From: Aequorivita marisscotiae | GTDB taxonomy: Bacteria > Bacteroidota > Bacteroidia > Flavobacteriales > Flavobacteriaceae | Length of the DNA: 64,000 bases | Direction of reading: 5' to 3' | NCBI RefSeq assembly: GCF_029814825.1 | Contig: NZ_CP122379.1 | Span: 2,728,001-2,792,000 of the forward strand | Part shown: positions 1-7,461 of the stretch, one piece after another | Numbering within the stretch: position 1 is the stretch's first letter | Layout of the letters: every line of letters starts with the position of its first letter | The notes under the pieces: model-generated | Database searches by the model: none | The model's input: only the letters and a program-made list of their open reading frames with translations | What the model was told of the DNA's origin: nothing | Made by a program: the position numbers and the translations under genes

Positions 1-1943
1 CTAAGCGACATCCCGATGCTGCTGGAGTAAATCTTGCTCGGAGCGCCATAAAGCGTATTTTCAAACCGCGAATACTCCACTACTTGTGCAGCTTCATCGG
101 CGGTTTGCGGGATTATAAATTCGTCGTAATACCTGTCAAAAGCAGGGTTAATGTTATAACCAATTGATGGGCGAACTACGTGGCGAATGGCTTGAATTTT
201 TTTATCGTTTCCAAAGTTAAAAAGACCGTATAGCGTAGTTCCTAGACTGGTGGAAAAATTATAGGTTCTGTAGCTTTCAAATCCGGCAACAGTATCTTGT
301 ACAACGCCTCCCAAACCATTGTTTATGGTTTCATCAAATCGTTTTCGAGTGCTTTTTAATACCCAGGTTTCACGGTAATTAGTTCCCGCGGAAGCACTTA
401 AATACTTAAAAATTTTAAAATTGGTCGTCAACGGAATATTGTGCTGTGCCCCAATTTGCGCACTGTTGAACATTTCGGGTTTAAAGAAAAGTGAATCGGT
501 AGTCTGAATTCTATTTTCGGCCGTTACATCGTACTGAAAATTGATGTTTTCAATAATTCCTTTTTTGGTGCCATCTTTTGGTGCGAAAGGATAAATTCGT
601 GATACATTTACATTTAAATTGGGCAAAGACATTGATATAGCCTGCGTTTTTGTATTCTGCGAATGTGTTGCGGCCAGCGAAAGATTAACCTGTGGCTCGC
701 CTTCAAAGGTTTTGGAATATGAAACAGAAGAACTCAAAGTGTTTACCAAAGCACTGGCATTATTGGTTTGGTTAATAGATTCTGAAAAATATTTACTGCT
801 ACCAATATTTACCGAAGCCGAAAAACGAGAGTTAGGGCTACTCTTCGGATCTTGTGAATGCGACCATCTAATGTTGTAAATACTTCGTTCGCCAAAACCG
901 GGAAAACCTCTTTCTTCGTCTATTAGTTTTTCAAATCGCGCACTAACGTTTCCTCTAAATTTATATCGCAGGGAATAAGAAGTTTCTCCCCGCAGCGCGT
1001 AACTTCCGTTTGTGTAATAATCTCCCAGCAAGCTAAAGTCTAAATATTCACTTATAGCAAAATAATATCCACCGTTTTGAAGAAAAAAGCCCCTGCTGTT
1101 ATTATCTCCAAAAGACGGAATGATAAAACCCGAGGTTCGGTCTTCAGTTAGCGGAAAATACGCAAAAGGCAGACCTACAGGCGTAGGAACATCTGCAATA
1201 AACATATTGGTAAGACCCGTAACAATTTTCTTTTTAGGAACAAATTTTGCTTTTCGAGTATAGAAATAATATTCGGGATCGTCTATGTTTTTTGAGGTAG
1301 TAAACTTCACATTTCGCAAATAAACAACCGAATCATTTACTTTTTTGGTGACTTCGGAAATTACCCTAAAACCATTCTGATCTGTTCGGCTATTAAAAAC
1401 TAAAGCTTTTTCCGAATCAAAATTATAGCGAATGGAATCTGGTTCTACCTTGTTTGTTGCCTGAACAAAAACGGGACGTTGGCTGTAAACGCCAGCACTG
1501 TCTATTCCTTTGGCATAAACTTCGTTTTTGTTGTAATCCAGAATTATTAATCCTGCATCAATGCGCATATCACCGTAGATTATATAAGCATTGTTATACA
1601 TATATACTTTGTTTTCCTTTCGGTTCAGCAATACGTAATCTTCGCCGTAATAATCTACAATATTCGTTAATGTTTCTTTTGGCGGTTTTATAGAATCGGT
1701 CTTTACAGTATCCTGTACCAATTCATTAGCTTCTTCTAAAACAGGTTTTAAATTTACCTTAAGAGTGTCTTCCGGAGTAGTTTTTGGAAGGTTGGCCTCA
1801 TTCTTTGGCGGAATGTCCTGCGCATGCAAAACTGCACTGCAAAGTAGCAGTATTGTTAAAAAGATTGTTAAGTAATGCCCGTTGGTCTGCAATGCGCTGA
1901 TGCTATTATTTTGTAGATTTGGCTCAATATTTGAAACGGTCAA
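1..1943 (-). CDS. lptD: LptD-like LPS-assembly outer membrane protein, 3' end outside the window
   Basis: This minus-strand frame is open from about 1943 to the window edge, so at least 647 residues are visible and the C-terminus is missing. The product starts with a hydrophobic signal segment ending in HAQDIPP, followed by an OstA-like region (residues about 70-200) rich in short beta-strands, and then a long beta-barrel region containing the phrase VGLPFAYFPLTEDRTSGFI, typical of LptD. LptD inserts lipopolysaccharide into the outer leaflet of the outer membrane. The only start in frame before the signal sequence is a TTG at 1943 (or a later TTG near 1895); no ATG is available, so the exact start is uncertain. 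It is divergent from the amidase at 2176, an arrangement common in flavobacteria. Family assignment is confident; start is inferred. Confidence 0.85.
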   Translation of the reverse strand, partial: MTVSNIEPNLQNNSISALQTNGHYLTIFLTILLLCSAVLHAQDIPPKNEANLPKTTPEDTLKVNLKPVLEEANELVQDTVKTDSIKPPKETLTNIVDYYGEDYVLLNRKENKVYMYNNAYIIYGDMRIDAGLIILDYNKNEVYAKGIDSAGVYSQRPVFVQATNKVEPDSIRYNFDSEKALVFNSRTDQNGFRVISEVTKKVNDSVVYLRNVKFTTSKNIDDPEYYFYTRKAKFVPKKKIVTGLTNMFIADVPTPVGLPFAYFPLTEDRTSGFIIPSFGDNNSRGFFLQNGGYYFAISEYLDFSLLGDYYTNGSYALRGETSYSLRYKFRGNVSARFEKLIDEERGFPGFGERSIYNIRWSHSQDPKSSPNSRFSASVNIGSSKYFSESINQTNNASALVNTLSSSVSYSKTFEGEPQVNLSLAATHSQNTKTQAISMSLPNLNVNVSRIYPFAPKDGTKKGIIENINFQYDVTAENRIQTTDSLFFKPEMFNSAQIGAQHNIPLTTNFKIFKYLSASAGTNYRETWVLKSTRKRFDETINNGLGGVVQDTVAGFESYRTYNFSTSLGTTLYGLFNFGNDKKIQAIRHVVRPSIGYNINPAFDRYYDEFIIPQTADEAAQVVEYSRFENTLYGAPSKIYSSSIGMSL

Positions 1944-2175
1944 AAATAAACATATTTTTTCGGGTACGTTTTTTTAAATGACATTTTTGAGAAAAAGGAT
2001 ATAGCGAAATTAATAATTGGAACTAAACCGAAACTTTAGGACAATAAATTAACAGTATTTGTAGCTGTAATTTTTGTTTAAAAAGAAATTTTCACAAAGT
2101 TTCGTATCGCTGAAACATTAGTTTTCAGGGTTCGTTTTAAAATACTATTCACTAACAACAATCGTTAAAACATAT
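1944..2175. other. Divergent intergenic region, lptD / amidase
   Basis: AT-rich spacer of 232 bases between two divergent genes. It must hold promoters for both, but I see no clear TTG-N-TAnnTTTG pair, no hairpin terminator and no open frame worth calling. Confidence 0.5.
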
Positions 2176-3297
2176 ATGTACACAAAACTTTTTGCTTCAC
2201 TTTTAGTAATAGGAACCTTTTTACTTTTTTCCCTGAAAACAACTGCTGCAGAAAATCCTACAAAACCATTTGTAGTTGTATTGGATGCTGGTCACGGTGG
2301 GCACGATCACGGAAATAAAGGGAACGGGTATAAAGAATCGGAAATATCGTTAAACATTGTTTTAAAAGTAGGAGCGGAGTTAGAAAAGTTACCAAACGTA
2401 AAAGTAATCTATACCCGAAAAACCGATGTTTTTATTGAATTACGCGAACGTGCGGCCATTGCAAATAGGGCTGATGCCGATCTATTTGTATCTGTACATT
2501 GCAATGCCCATCACTCGAATGCCTATGGCGCTGAAACTTTTGTTTTGGGGCTTCATAAAAGCCAAGCAAACTTTGAAGTAGCCAAAAAAGAAAACGAGGT
2601 AATTTACTTAGAAGATAACTATCAAGAAAAATACGGTGGTTTTGACCCCAATGCACCAGAATCGCTGATAGGAATGGTTTTAATGCAGGAAGAGTATCTA
2701 GACCAAAGTATTTTATTGGCTAGCTTGGTTCAGAATAACGTAATTAACAACTTAAAACGAAAAGATAGAAGTGTAAAACAGGCGGGTTTTTGGGTATTAC
2801 ACAATACCTATATGCCCAGCGTTTTGATTGAAACGGGTTTTCTTACCAACAAAACCGAAGGTGCTTATCTAAATTCTGTCAAAGGACAAACCGAAATGGC
2901 TCGCGAAATAGGCAATGCTATAAAATCGTACATTAGTAGTCTCTCCATTTCCACCGAAAAAATTAGAGATCCACAAATTGAACAGATTCAAGTAGAAAAA
3001 ACGATTGAAACTACAAAAGAAGATATTTACGAAAACGTAACCTTTAAGGTTCAATTGGCTGCAAGTGGTAAAAAGCTGGATCCTAAGCCGCAGAACTTTA
3101 AAGGGCTTAACGAGGTAACTCGCGAAAAGGAGGACGGACTTTTTAAATATTACTACGGTGAAACATCAGATTATAACAAAATTCAGGTAATGAAAACCTT
3201 TGTGCAGCAAAAAGGATATCCTTCGGCATACATTGTAGCTTTTAAAAAAGGAAGAAAAGTTAATCTACCGGAAGTGTTAAAATCGAAAGCCAATTAG
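2176..3297 (+). CDS. N-acetylmuramoyl-L-alanine amidase (Amidase_3) with C-terminal SPOR-like region
   Basis: Periplasmic zinc amidase that cleaves the bond between MurNAc and L-Ala in peptidoglycan, releasing stem peptides during cell separation. Residues 1-25 form a signal peptide ending TTAAE. The Amidase_3 domain covers about 31-232: VVLDAGHGG (zinc His40), KES with Glu54 (zinc ligand), SVHCNAH (His108) and the catalytic glutamate Glu219 in LIETGFLTN. A linker follows, and residues about 285-360 (FKVQLAASGKKL ... YPSAYIVAF) resemble a SPOR peptidoglycan-binding fold. Length (373 aa) is normal for the flavobacterial form. The MCE gene starts 54 bases downstream, so the two are probably co-transcribed envelope genes. 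Confidence 0.92.
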   Translation: MYTKLFASLLVIGTFLLFSLKTTAAENPTKPFVVVLDAGHGGHDHGNKGNGYKESEISLNIVLKVGAELEKLPNVKVIYTRKTDVFIELRERAAIANRADADLFVSVHCNAHHSNAYGAETFVLGLHKSQANFEVAKKENEVIYLEDNYQEKYGGFDPNAPESLIGMVLMQEEYLDQSILLASLVQNNVINNLKRKDRSVKQAGFWVLHNTYMPSVLIETGFLTNKTEGAYLNSVKGQTEMAREIGNAIKSYISSLSISTEKIRDPQIEQIQVEKTIETTKEDIYENVTFKVQLAASGKKLDPKPQNFKGLNEVTREKEDGLFKYYYGETSDYNKIQVMKTFVQQKGYPSAYIVAFKKGRKVNLPEVLKSKAN

Positions 3298-3321
3298 CGT
3301 GCATTCTTTATATTTATCACT

Positions 3322-3329
3322 TAAATTTG
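3322..3329 (+). promoter_or_regulatory. Possible -7 element TAAATTTG before the MCE gene
   Basis: TAAATTTG matches the Bacteroidota -7 consensus TAnnTTTG 22 bases before the TTG start at 3352. No TTG is found at the expected -33 distance, so this is weak support for a second promoter inside the amidase-MCE pair. Confidence 0.3.
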
Positions 3330-3351
3330 TTCACAATCTAAAAATATACAC

Positions 3352-4299
3352 TTGAAACTATCGAAAGAAGTTAAAACCGGAATTCTTGCCATTGGCGCTA
3401 TCTTGCTGCTAATCTTTGGCTACAGCTTTTTAAAAGGCACAAATCTGCTCGAAAAAAATCGCGAATTCTATGTAAAATACGATAATGTAGAAGGTCTTGC
3501 CCAAGCTGCTCCGGTAACAATAAACGGACTTACAGTCGGAAAGGTTCAAAATATTTCTTTTGCCAATACCAAAGGTAGCTTGGTTGTAAAGTTTACTGTA
3601 GAAAAAGATTTCGATTTTTCAAAAAACAGCATCGTTAGAATTTACAGTACTGGATTAATTGGTGGGAAAGCATTGGGGATTTTTCCACAATACGACGCTA
3701 ATGTAGCCAAAAGTGGCGATACACTTCGCGGCGATGTTGAAGATGGTATGCTTACAGCGGTTTCAAAAGCATTGGGACCTTTGGAACGGAAAGTGAATAA
3801 CACATTGGCAACTGTAGATACCTTATTGCTAAGCATAAATGCAATTATAGATGAAGACACACGCCGAAACCTCCAACAATCTATTGCAAATTTAAACACA
3901 ACGCTAAATTCTTTTGCAGGGGTTTCAGAGAATTTAAATCAAATTTTGTCAAAAAATACTGGCAAACTGGACAATACGTTTACAAATTTAGACAAAACAG
4001 CGGGCAACCTTTCAAAACTTACCGATTCGCTTGCGCAACTTGAAACAGGTAAACTGGTTACCGACCTGCAGAGCGTAGTAGATAAAATGGATAAAATTGT
4101 CTCAGGTGTTGAAAATGGCGATGGATCTATGGGAAAACTTTTAAAAGACGACAAACTTTATGAAAATTTAGAAGGCGCTTCAAAACAACTGGAGCAGCTA
4201 CTTCAGGACCTAAAACTAAACCCGAAACGCTACGTACATTTTTCAGTGTTCGGCAAAAAGAACAAAGAGTACGATCCACCAGCCAACCCAGACCAATAA
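3352..4299 (+). CDS. MCE/MlaD-family lipid transport protein
   Basis: Inner-membrane anchored MCE protein of the kind that passes phospholipids between membranes as part of an Mla-like ABC system. It begins with TTG at 3352; there is no better ATG, and the resulting start places a positive segment before a single transmembrane helix (about residues 9-26, ILAIGAILLLIFGYSFLKG). The MCE domain follows (about 37-115: FYVKYDNVEGLAQAAPVTI, GLTVGKV). Residues about 140-290 are a long amphipathic helical region with repeated NLxxTxxxL-type spacing, as in other flavobacterial MCE proteins. ATPase and permease partners are not next to it. Family call is confident; substrate is inferred. Confidence 0.88.
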   Translation: MKLSKEVKTGILAIGAILLLIFGYSFLKGTNLLEKNREFYVKYDNVEGLAQAAPVTINGLTVGKVQNISFANTKGSLVVKFTVEKDFDFSKNSIVRIYSTGLIGGKALGIFPQYDANVAKSGDTLRGDVEDGMLTAVSKALGPLERKVNNTLATVDTLLLSINAIIDEDTRRNLQQSIANLNTTLNSFAGVSENLNQILSKNTGKLDNTFTNLDKTAGNLSKLTDSLAQLETGKLVTDLQSVVDKMDKIVSGVENGDGSMGKLLKDDKLYENLEGASKQLEQLLQDLKLNPKRYVHFSVFGKKNKEYDPPANPDQ

Positions 4300-4305
4300 A
4301 CCATC

Positions 4306-5610
4306 ATGCAGTACATTCCAAACATTTTATTTTTAATAGCACTTATAGCAGGTATTGGTTTTTTTACAATCAATATCCGCAAAGTTATCCGCAATATTAA
4401 ACTAGGTCAAAAGGTTGATGCCTCAGACCACAAAAGCGAGCGATGGGGCAATGTGTTTCGCATTGCATTAGGCCAATCTAAAATGGTTGTGCGGCCCATT
4501 TCTGGATTTTTGCATATAGTTGTGTACCTCGGTTTTATAATTATAAATATTGAAGTACTCGAAATTATAATTGACGGTATTTTCGGAACACACCGGATCT
4601 TCTCCTTTCTAGGAGGTTTCTACGGATTTTTAATTGGTTCGTTTGAAATTTTAGCCCTATTGGTTTTTGTATCGGTAACAATTTTTTGGTTGCGAAGAAA
4701 CGCCCTAAAATTGCAACGTTTCTGGAAACCTGAAATGAAAGGCTGGCCAAAAAATGACGGAAATATCATTCTTTATTTCGAAATGGTTTTAATGGGGCTG
4801 TTCCTAATTATGAATGCTACAGACATTCCTTTTCAGGAAATGAATAACGGTAATATCGTTTCGGGATATATAGCTAATTGGTTCAGCAGTACTTCAGAAA
4901 GTACGCTTCATATTATTGAGCGAACCGCTTGGTGGCTGCATATTTTGGGAATACTTGTATTTCTTAACTATTTGTATTTTTCAAAACATCTGCATATTAT
5001 GTTGGCCTTTCCGAATGTATACTTCGGAAAAGTGGTTCCTAAAGGAAAATTTAAAAATCTGGAATCAGTTACCAACGAAGTGAAAATGATGATGGATCCA
5101 AACGCAGATCCCTTTGCCGCACCTGCCGAAGGAGCCACAGAAGCCCCTGCCAAGTTTGGAGCCAGTGATGTAATGGATTTGAGCAGAATTCAGCTATTAA
5201 ACGCATATACTTGTACGGAATGTGGCCGTTGCACAGACGAATGTCCTGCAAATAATACCGGTAAAAAACTCTCGCCACGTAAAATTATGATGGATACTCG
5301 CGATCGTTTGGAAGAAATTGGAAAAAACATAGATAAAAATGGCGAGTTTAAACCCGACGGCAAACAATTGTTAGACGATTATATTACGCGGGAAGAGCTT
5401 TGGGCGTGCACCACTTGCAACGCCTGTGTAGAAGCCTGCCCGGTAAGTATTGATCCGCTTTCTATTATTATGGATATGCGCCAATATTTGGTAATGGAGC
5501 AATCGGCTGCCCCAACAGAACTGAATGTTGCAATGACAAATATTGAAAACAATGGCGCACCATGGCCCTACAATCAAATGGATAGATTAAATTGGAAAGA
5601 TGAAAACTAA
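4306..5610 (+). CDS. Membrane-bound electron-transfer protein with two [4Fe-4S] motifs (HdrC-like)
   Basis: An integral membrane N-terminal half (about residues 3-260) has five or six transmembrane helices with histidines in FLHIVVYLG and AWWLHILG that could bind b-type haem. It is fused to a soluble ferredoxin-like part with two 4Fe-4S motifs: Cys303-x2-Cys306-x2-Cys309-x3-Cys313 and Cys368-x2-Cys371-x2-Cys374-x3-Cys378. This is the architecture of quinone-linked HdrC/GlpC-type electron-transfer subunits. The CCG-domain partner at 6168 is two genes downstream, and together they resemble a split heterodisulfide-reductase-like module that passes electrons between a soluble oxidoreductase and the quinone pool. 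The electron donor is not identified here. It starts 6 bases after the MCE gene ends. Confidence 0.85.
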   Translation: MQYIPNILFLIALIAGIGFFTINIRKVIRNIKLGQKVDASDHKSERWGNVFRIALGQSKMVVRPISGFLHIVVYLGFIIINIEVLEIIIDGIFGTHRIFSFLGGFYGFLIGSFEILALLVFVSVTIFWLRRNALKLQRFWKPEMKGWPKNDGNIILYFEMVLMGLFLIMNATDIPFQEMNNGNIVSGYIANWFSSTSESTLHIIERTAWWLHILGILVFLNYLYFSKHLHIMLAFPNVYFGKVVPKGKFKNLESVTNEVKMMMDPNADPFAAPAEGATEAPAKFGASDVMDLSRIQLLNAYTCTECGRCTDECPANNTGKKLSPRKIMMDTRDRLEEIGKNIDKNGEFKPDGKQLLDDYITREELWACTTCNACVEACPVSIDPLSIIMDMRQYLVMEQSAAPTELNVAMTNIENNGAPWPYNQMDRLNWKDEN

Positions 5611-5670
5611 ATAACTGAGTCTGGCGTTTTTTAACCCCAGCTGTATTCGTGTTCAAAAAAGTAGCGTATT

Positions 5671-6105
5671 ATGAAAAAAGAAGAAGTAGAAAAAATGTTG
5701 CACGATAAAGTAGAAAAAGGCGAGCACGTTAGCCCAATTTTACCCGAAGGAATAAAAAACTACTTAATAGATATAGACGGAACCATAACCGAAGACATAC
5801 CCAATGAAGAGCCAGAGCGCATGGCAACGTGTAAACCCTTTCCAGATGCACTAAAAACGTTGAATAAATGGTATGACGAAGGGCATATAATTTGCTTTTT
5901 TACTTCCCGCACCGAGGCCCACCGCCAAGTAACCGAAACGTGGTTGAGCAAACACGGATTTAAATACCATAGTATGCTTATGGGAAAACCCCGCGGCGGC
6001 AATTACCATTGGGTAGATAATCATTTGGTAAAAGCAACGCGCTACAAAGGAAAATTTACCGATTTGGTAGAAAAAGAAGTGACAATTGAAGTGTTTGAAG
6101 ATTAA
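5671..6105 (+). CDS. HAD-family phosphatase
   Basis: Small HAD-like hydrolase (144 aa) with motif I YLIDIDGTITED (nucleophile Asp in DxDGT), motif II near FFTSRTEAHR (Ser/Thr), and a motif III/IV region with K and D residues (MGKPRGGNYHWVDN). Members of this family in flavobacteria are often labelled phosphoheptose isomerase, but the sequence shows a HAD phosphatase core rather than a SIS domain. The substrate is unknown. It lies between two Fe-S electron-transfer genes in a same-strand run with 60-base gaps. Confidence 0.75.
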   Translation: MKKEEVEKMLHDKVEKGEHVSPILPEGIKNYLIDIDGTITEDIPNEEPERMATCKPFPDALKTLNKWYDEGHIICFFTSRTEAHRQVTETWLSKHGFKYHSMLMGKPRGGNYHWVDNHLVKATRYKGKFTDLVEKEVTIEVFED

Positions 6106-6167
6106 ACCGAAAAAATAATAAGCACCCTGCGTATTCTATAAGGGGTGAAACCAGAAATAATAGCAAA

Positions 6168-6959
6168 ATGAGTGAACCAATAAAAGTACCAACAATGGCC
6201 GAATATGCGGCCCAAGGCAAAATACCCGAAGTTCTTTTTTTCGTGGGTTGTGCAGGAAGCTTTGACGATCGCGCTAAAAAAATAACCAAAGCCTTTGTGA
6301 AATTGCTTCACAAAGCAAACATAGATTTTGCCGTGTTAGGAACCGAAGAAAGTTGCAATGGAGATCCAGCTAAAAGAGCCGGAAATGAATTTTTGTTTCA
6401 AATGCAAGCCATGACCAATATTGAAATACTAAACGGTTACGGTATAAAAAAAATAGTAACTACTTGTCCGCACTGTTTTAATACCATCGGTAACGAATAT
6501 CCAGAACTTGGCGGAAAATACGAAATAATGCATCATACCCAATTTTTAAAAGCATTATTAGATGAAGGAAGATTAAAAGTAGAAGGCGGCAAATTCAAGG
6601 GTAAAAAAATAACCTTTCACGACCCCTGCTATTTAGGGAGAGCAAATAACGAATACGAAGCGCCAAGAAATTTACTCGAAAAATTAGAGGGCGAACTCGT
6701 TGAAATGCGTCGAAATAAAAAACACGGTATGTGTTGCGGTGCGGGTGGTGCGCAAATGTTTAAAGAACCCGAACCAGGTAATAAAGACGTAAACGTAGCA
6801 CGCACCGAACAAGCTATGGAGGTTTCCGCAGATATAATTGCTACTGGTTGCCCATTTTGTATGGTAATGATGACCGATGGAGTAAAAGCTAAAAATGCTG
6901 AAGACAATGTTCAAGTAATGGACGTTGCAGAAATGATTGCAAATGCAGAAGATTTATAA
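6168..6959 (+). CDS. CCG-domain (Fe-S)-binding protein, HdrB/LutA-like
   Basis: 263-residue soluble protein of the cysteine-rich CCG family found in heterodisulfide reductase B, GlpC and lactate utilisation protein A. The first cysteine-rich half shows FFVGCAGSFDDR and TTCPHCFN; the second shows FHDPCYLGRAN and the signature GMCCGAGGAQMF, then TGCPFCMVMM. Such CCG motifs bind an Fe-S cluster used in two-electron chemistry or quinone-linked transfer. The neighbour at 4306 supplies the membrane and ferredoxin parts, so the two very likely work as one complex. The gene at 6963 starts 3 bases after this one, indicating translational coupling. Confidence 0.87.
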   Translation: MSEPIKVPTMAEYAAQGKIPEVLFFVGCAGSFDDRAKKITKAFVKLLHKANIDFAVLGTEESCNGDPAKRAGNEFLFQMQAMTNIEILNGYGIKKIVTTCPHCFNTIGNEYPELGGKYEIMHHTQFLKALLDEGRLKVEGGKFKGKKITFHDPCYLGRANNEYEAPRNLLEKLEGELVEMRRNKKHGMCCGAGGAQMFKEPEPGNKDVNVARTEQAMEVSADIIATGCPFCMVMMTDGVKAKNAEDNVQVMDVAEMIANAEDL

Positions 6960-6962
6960 ATA

Positions 6963-7448
6963 ATGTTGACAGAATTTAAAAACCTGCCCGATGATTCAAG
7001 AGTTTGGGTTTATCAGGCCAATAGAAAACTAAGTAACGACGAAGTTGCCGAAATTACAGAACTAACAAACGATTTTTTAACCAAATGGACCGCCCATGGT
7101 GCCGAGCTCGAGGCCGCTGCAGAAATAAAATACAATAGGTTTATTGTTATTGGGTTAAACCAAGCCAATGCCTCTGCATCTGGCTGTAGTATTGATGCTT
7201 CGGTACATTTTATTCAGTCACTGCAAGAAAAATTTGACGTGGATTTGCTAGACAAAATGAACGTTACTTTTTATACCGGCGAATATATAGCTTATAAACC
7301 TTTGACCGATTTTAGAAAAATGGCCAAGGATAAATCGGTTTCAAAAAACACCATTGTTTTTAATAATCTCGTAAACACCAAAGCAGAATATCTGGAAAAT
7401 TGGGAAGTACCCGCACATGAAAGTTGGCACAATAGATTTTTATCATAA
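6963..7448 (+). CDS. Conserved flavobacterial protein of unknown function
   Basis: 161 residues with no signal peptide or membrane segment. Proteins like this are sometimes labelled ABC transporter ATPase, but I see no Walker A (GxxxxGK[ST]), no signature LSGGQ motif and no Walker B, so that label is not supported. Visible features are an acidic helix-rich N-terminus (NRKLSNDEVAEITE), a central hydrophobic strand (RFIVIGLNQANASASGCSID) and a C-terminal tryptophan-containing end (ENWEVPAHESWHNRF). It is tightly coupled to the CCG-domain gene (3-base gap) and followed 13 bases later by the GH3 gene, so it may serve the electron-transfer complex. Confidence 0.7.
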   Translation: MLTEFKNLPDDSRVWVYQANRKLSNDEVAEITELTNDFLTKWTAHGAELEAAAEIKYNRFIVIGLNQANASASGCSIDASVHFIQSLQEKFDVDLLDKMNVTFYTGEYIAYKPLTDFRKMAKDKSVSKNTIVFNNLVNTKAEYLENWEVPAHESWHNRFLS

Positions 7449-7461
7449 ATAATGAATACTT

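Noticed and set aside
5671-6105. Phosphoheptose isomerase
   Set aside because: The visible DxDGT motif is that of a HAD phosphatase and there is no SIS domain.
6963-7448. ABC transporter ATPase
   Set aside because: No Walker A, LSGGQ or Walker B motif; the label found on relatives is not supported by the sequence.
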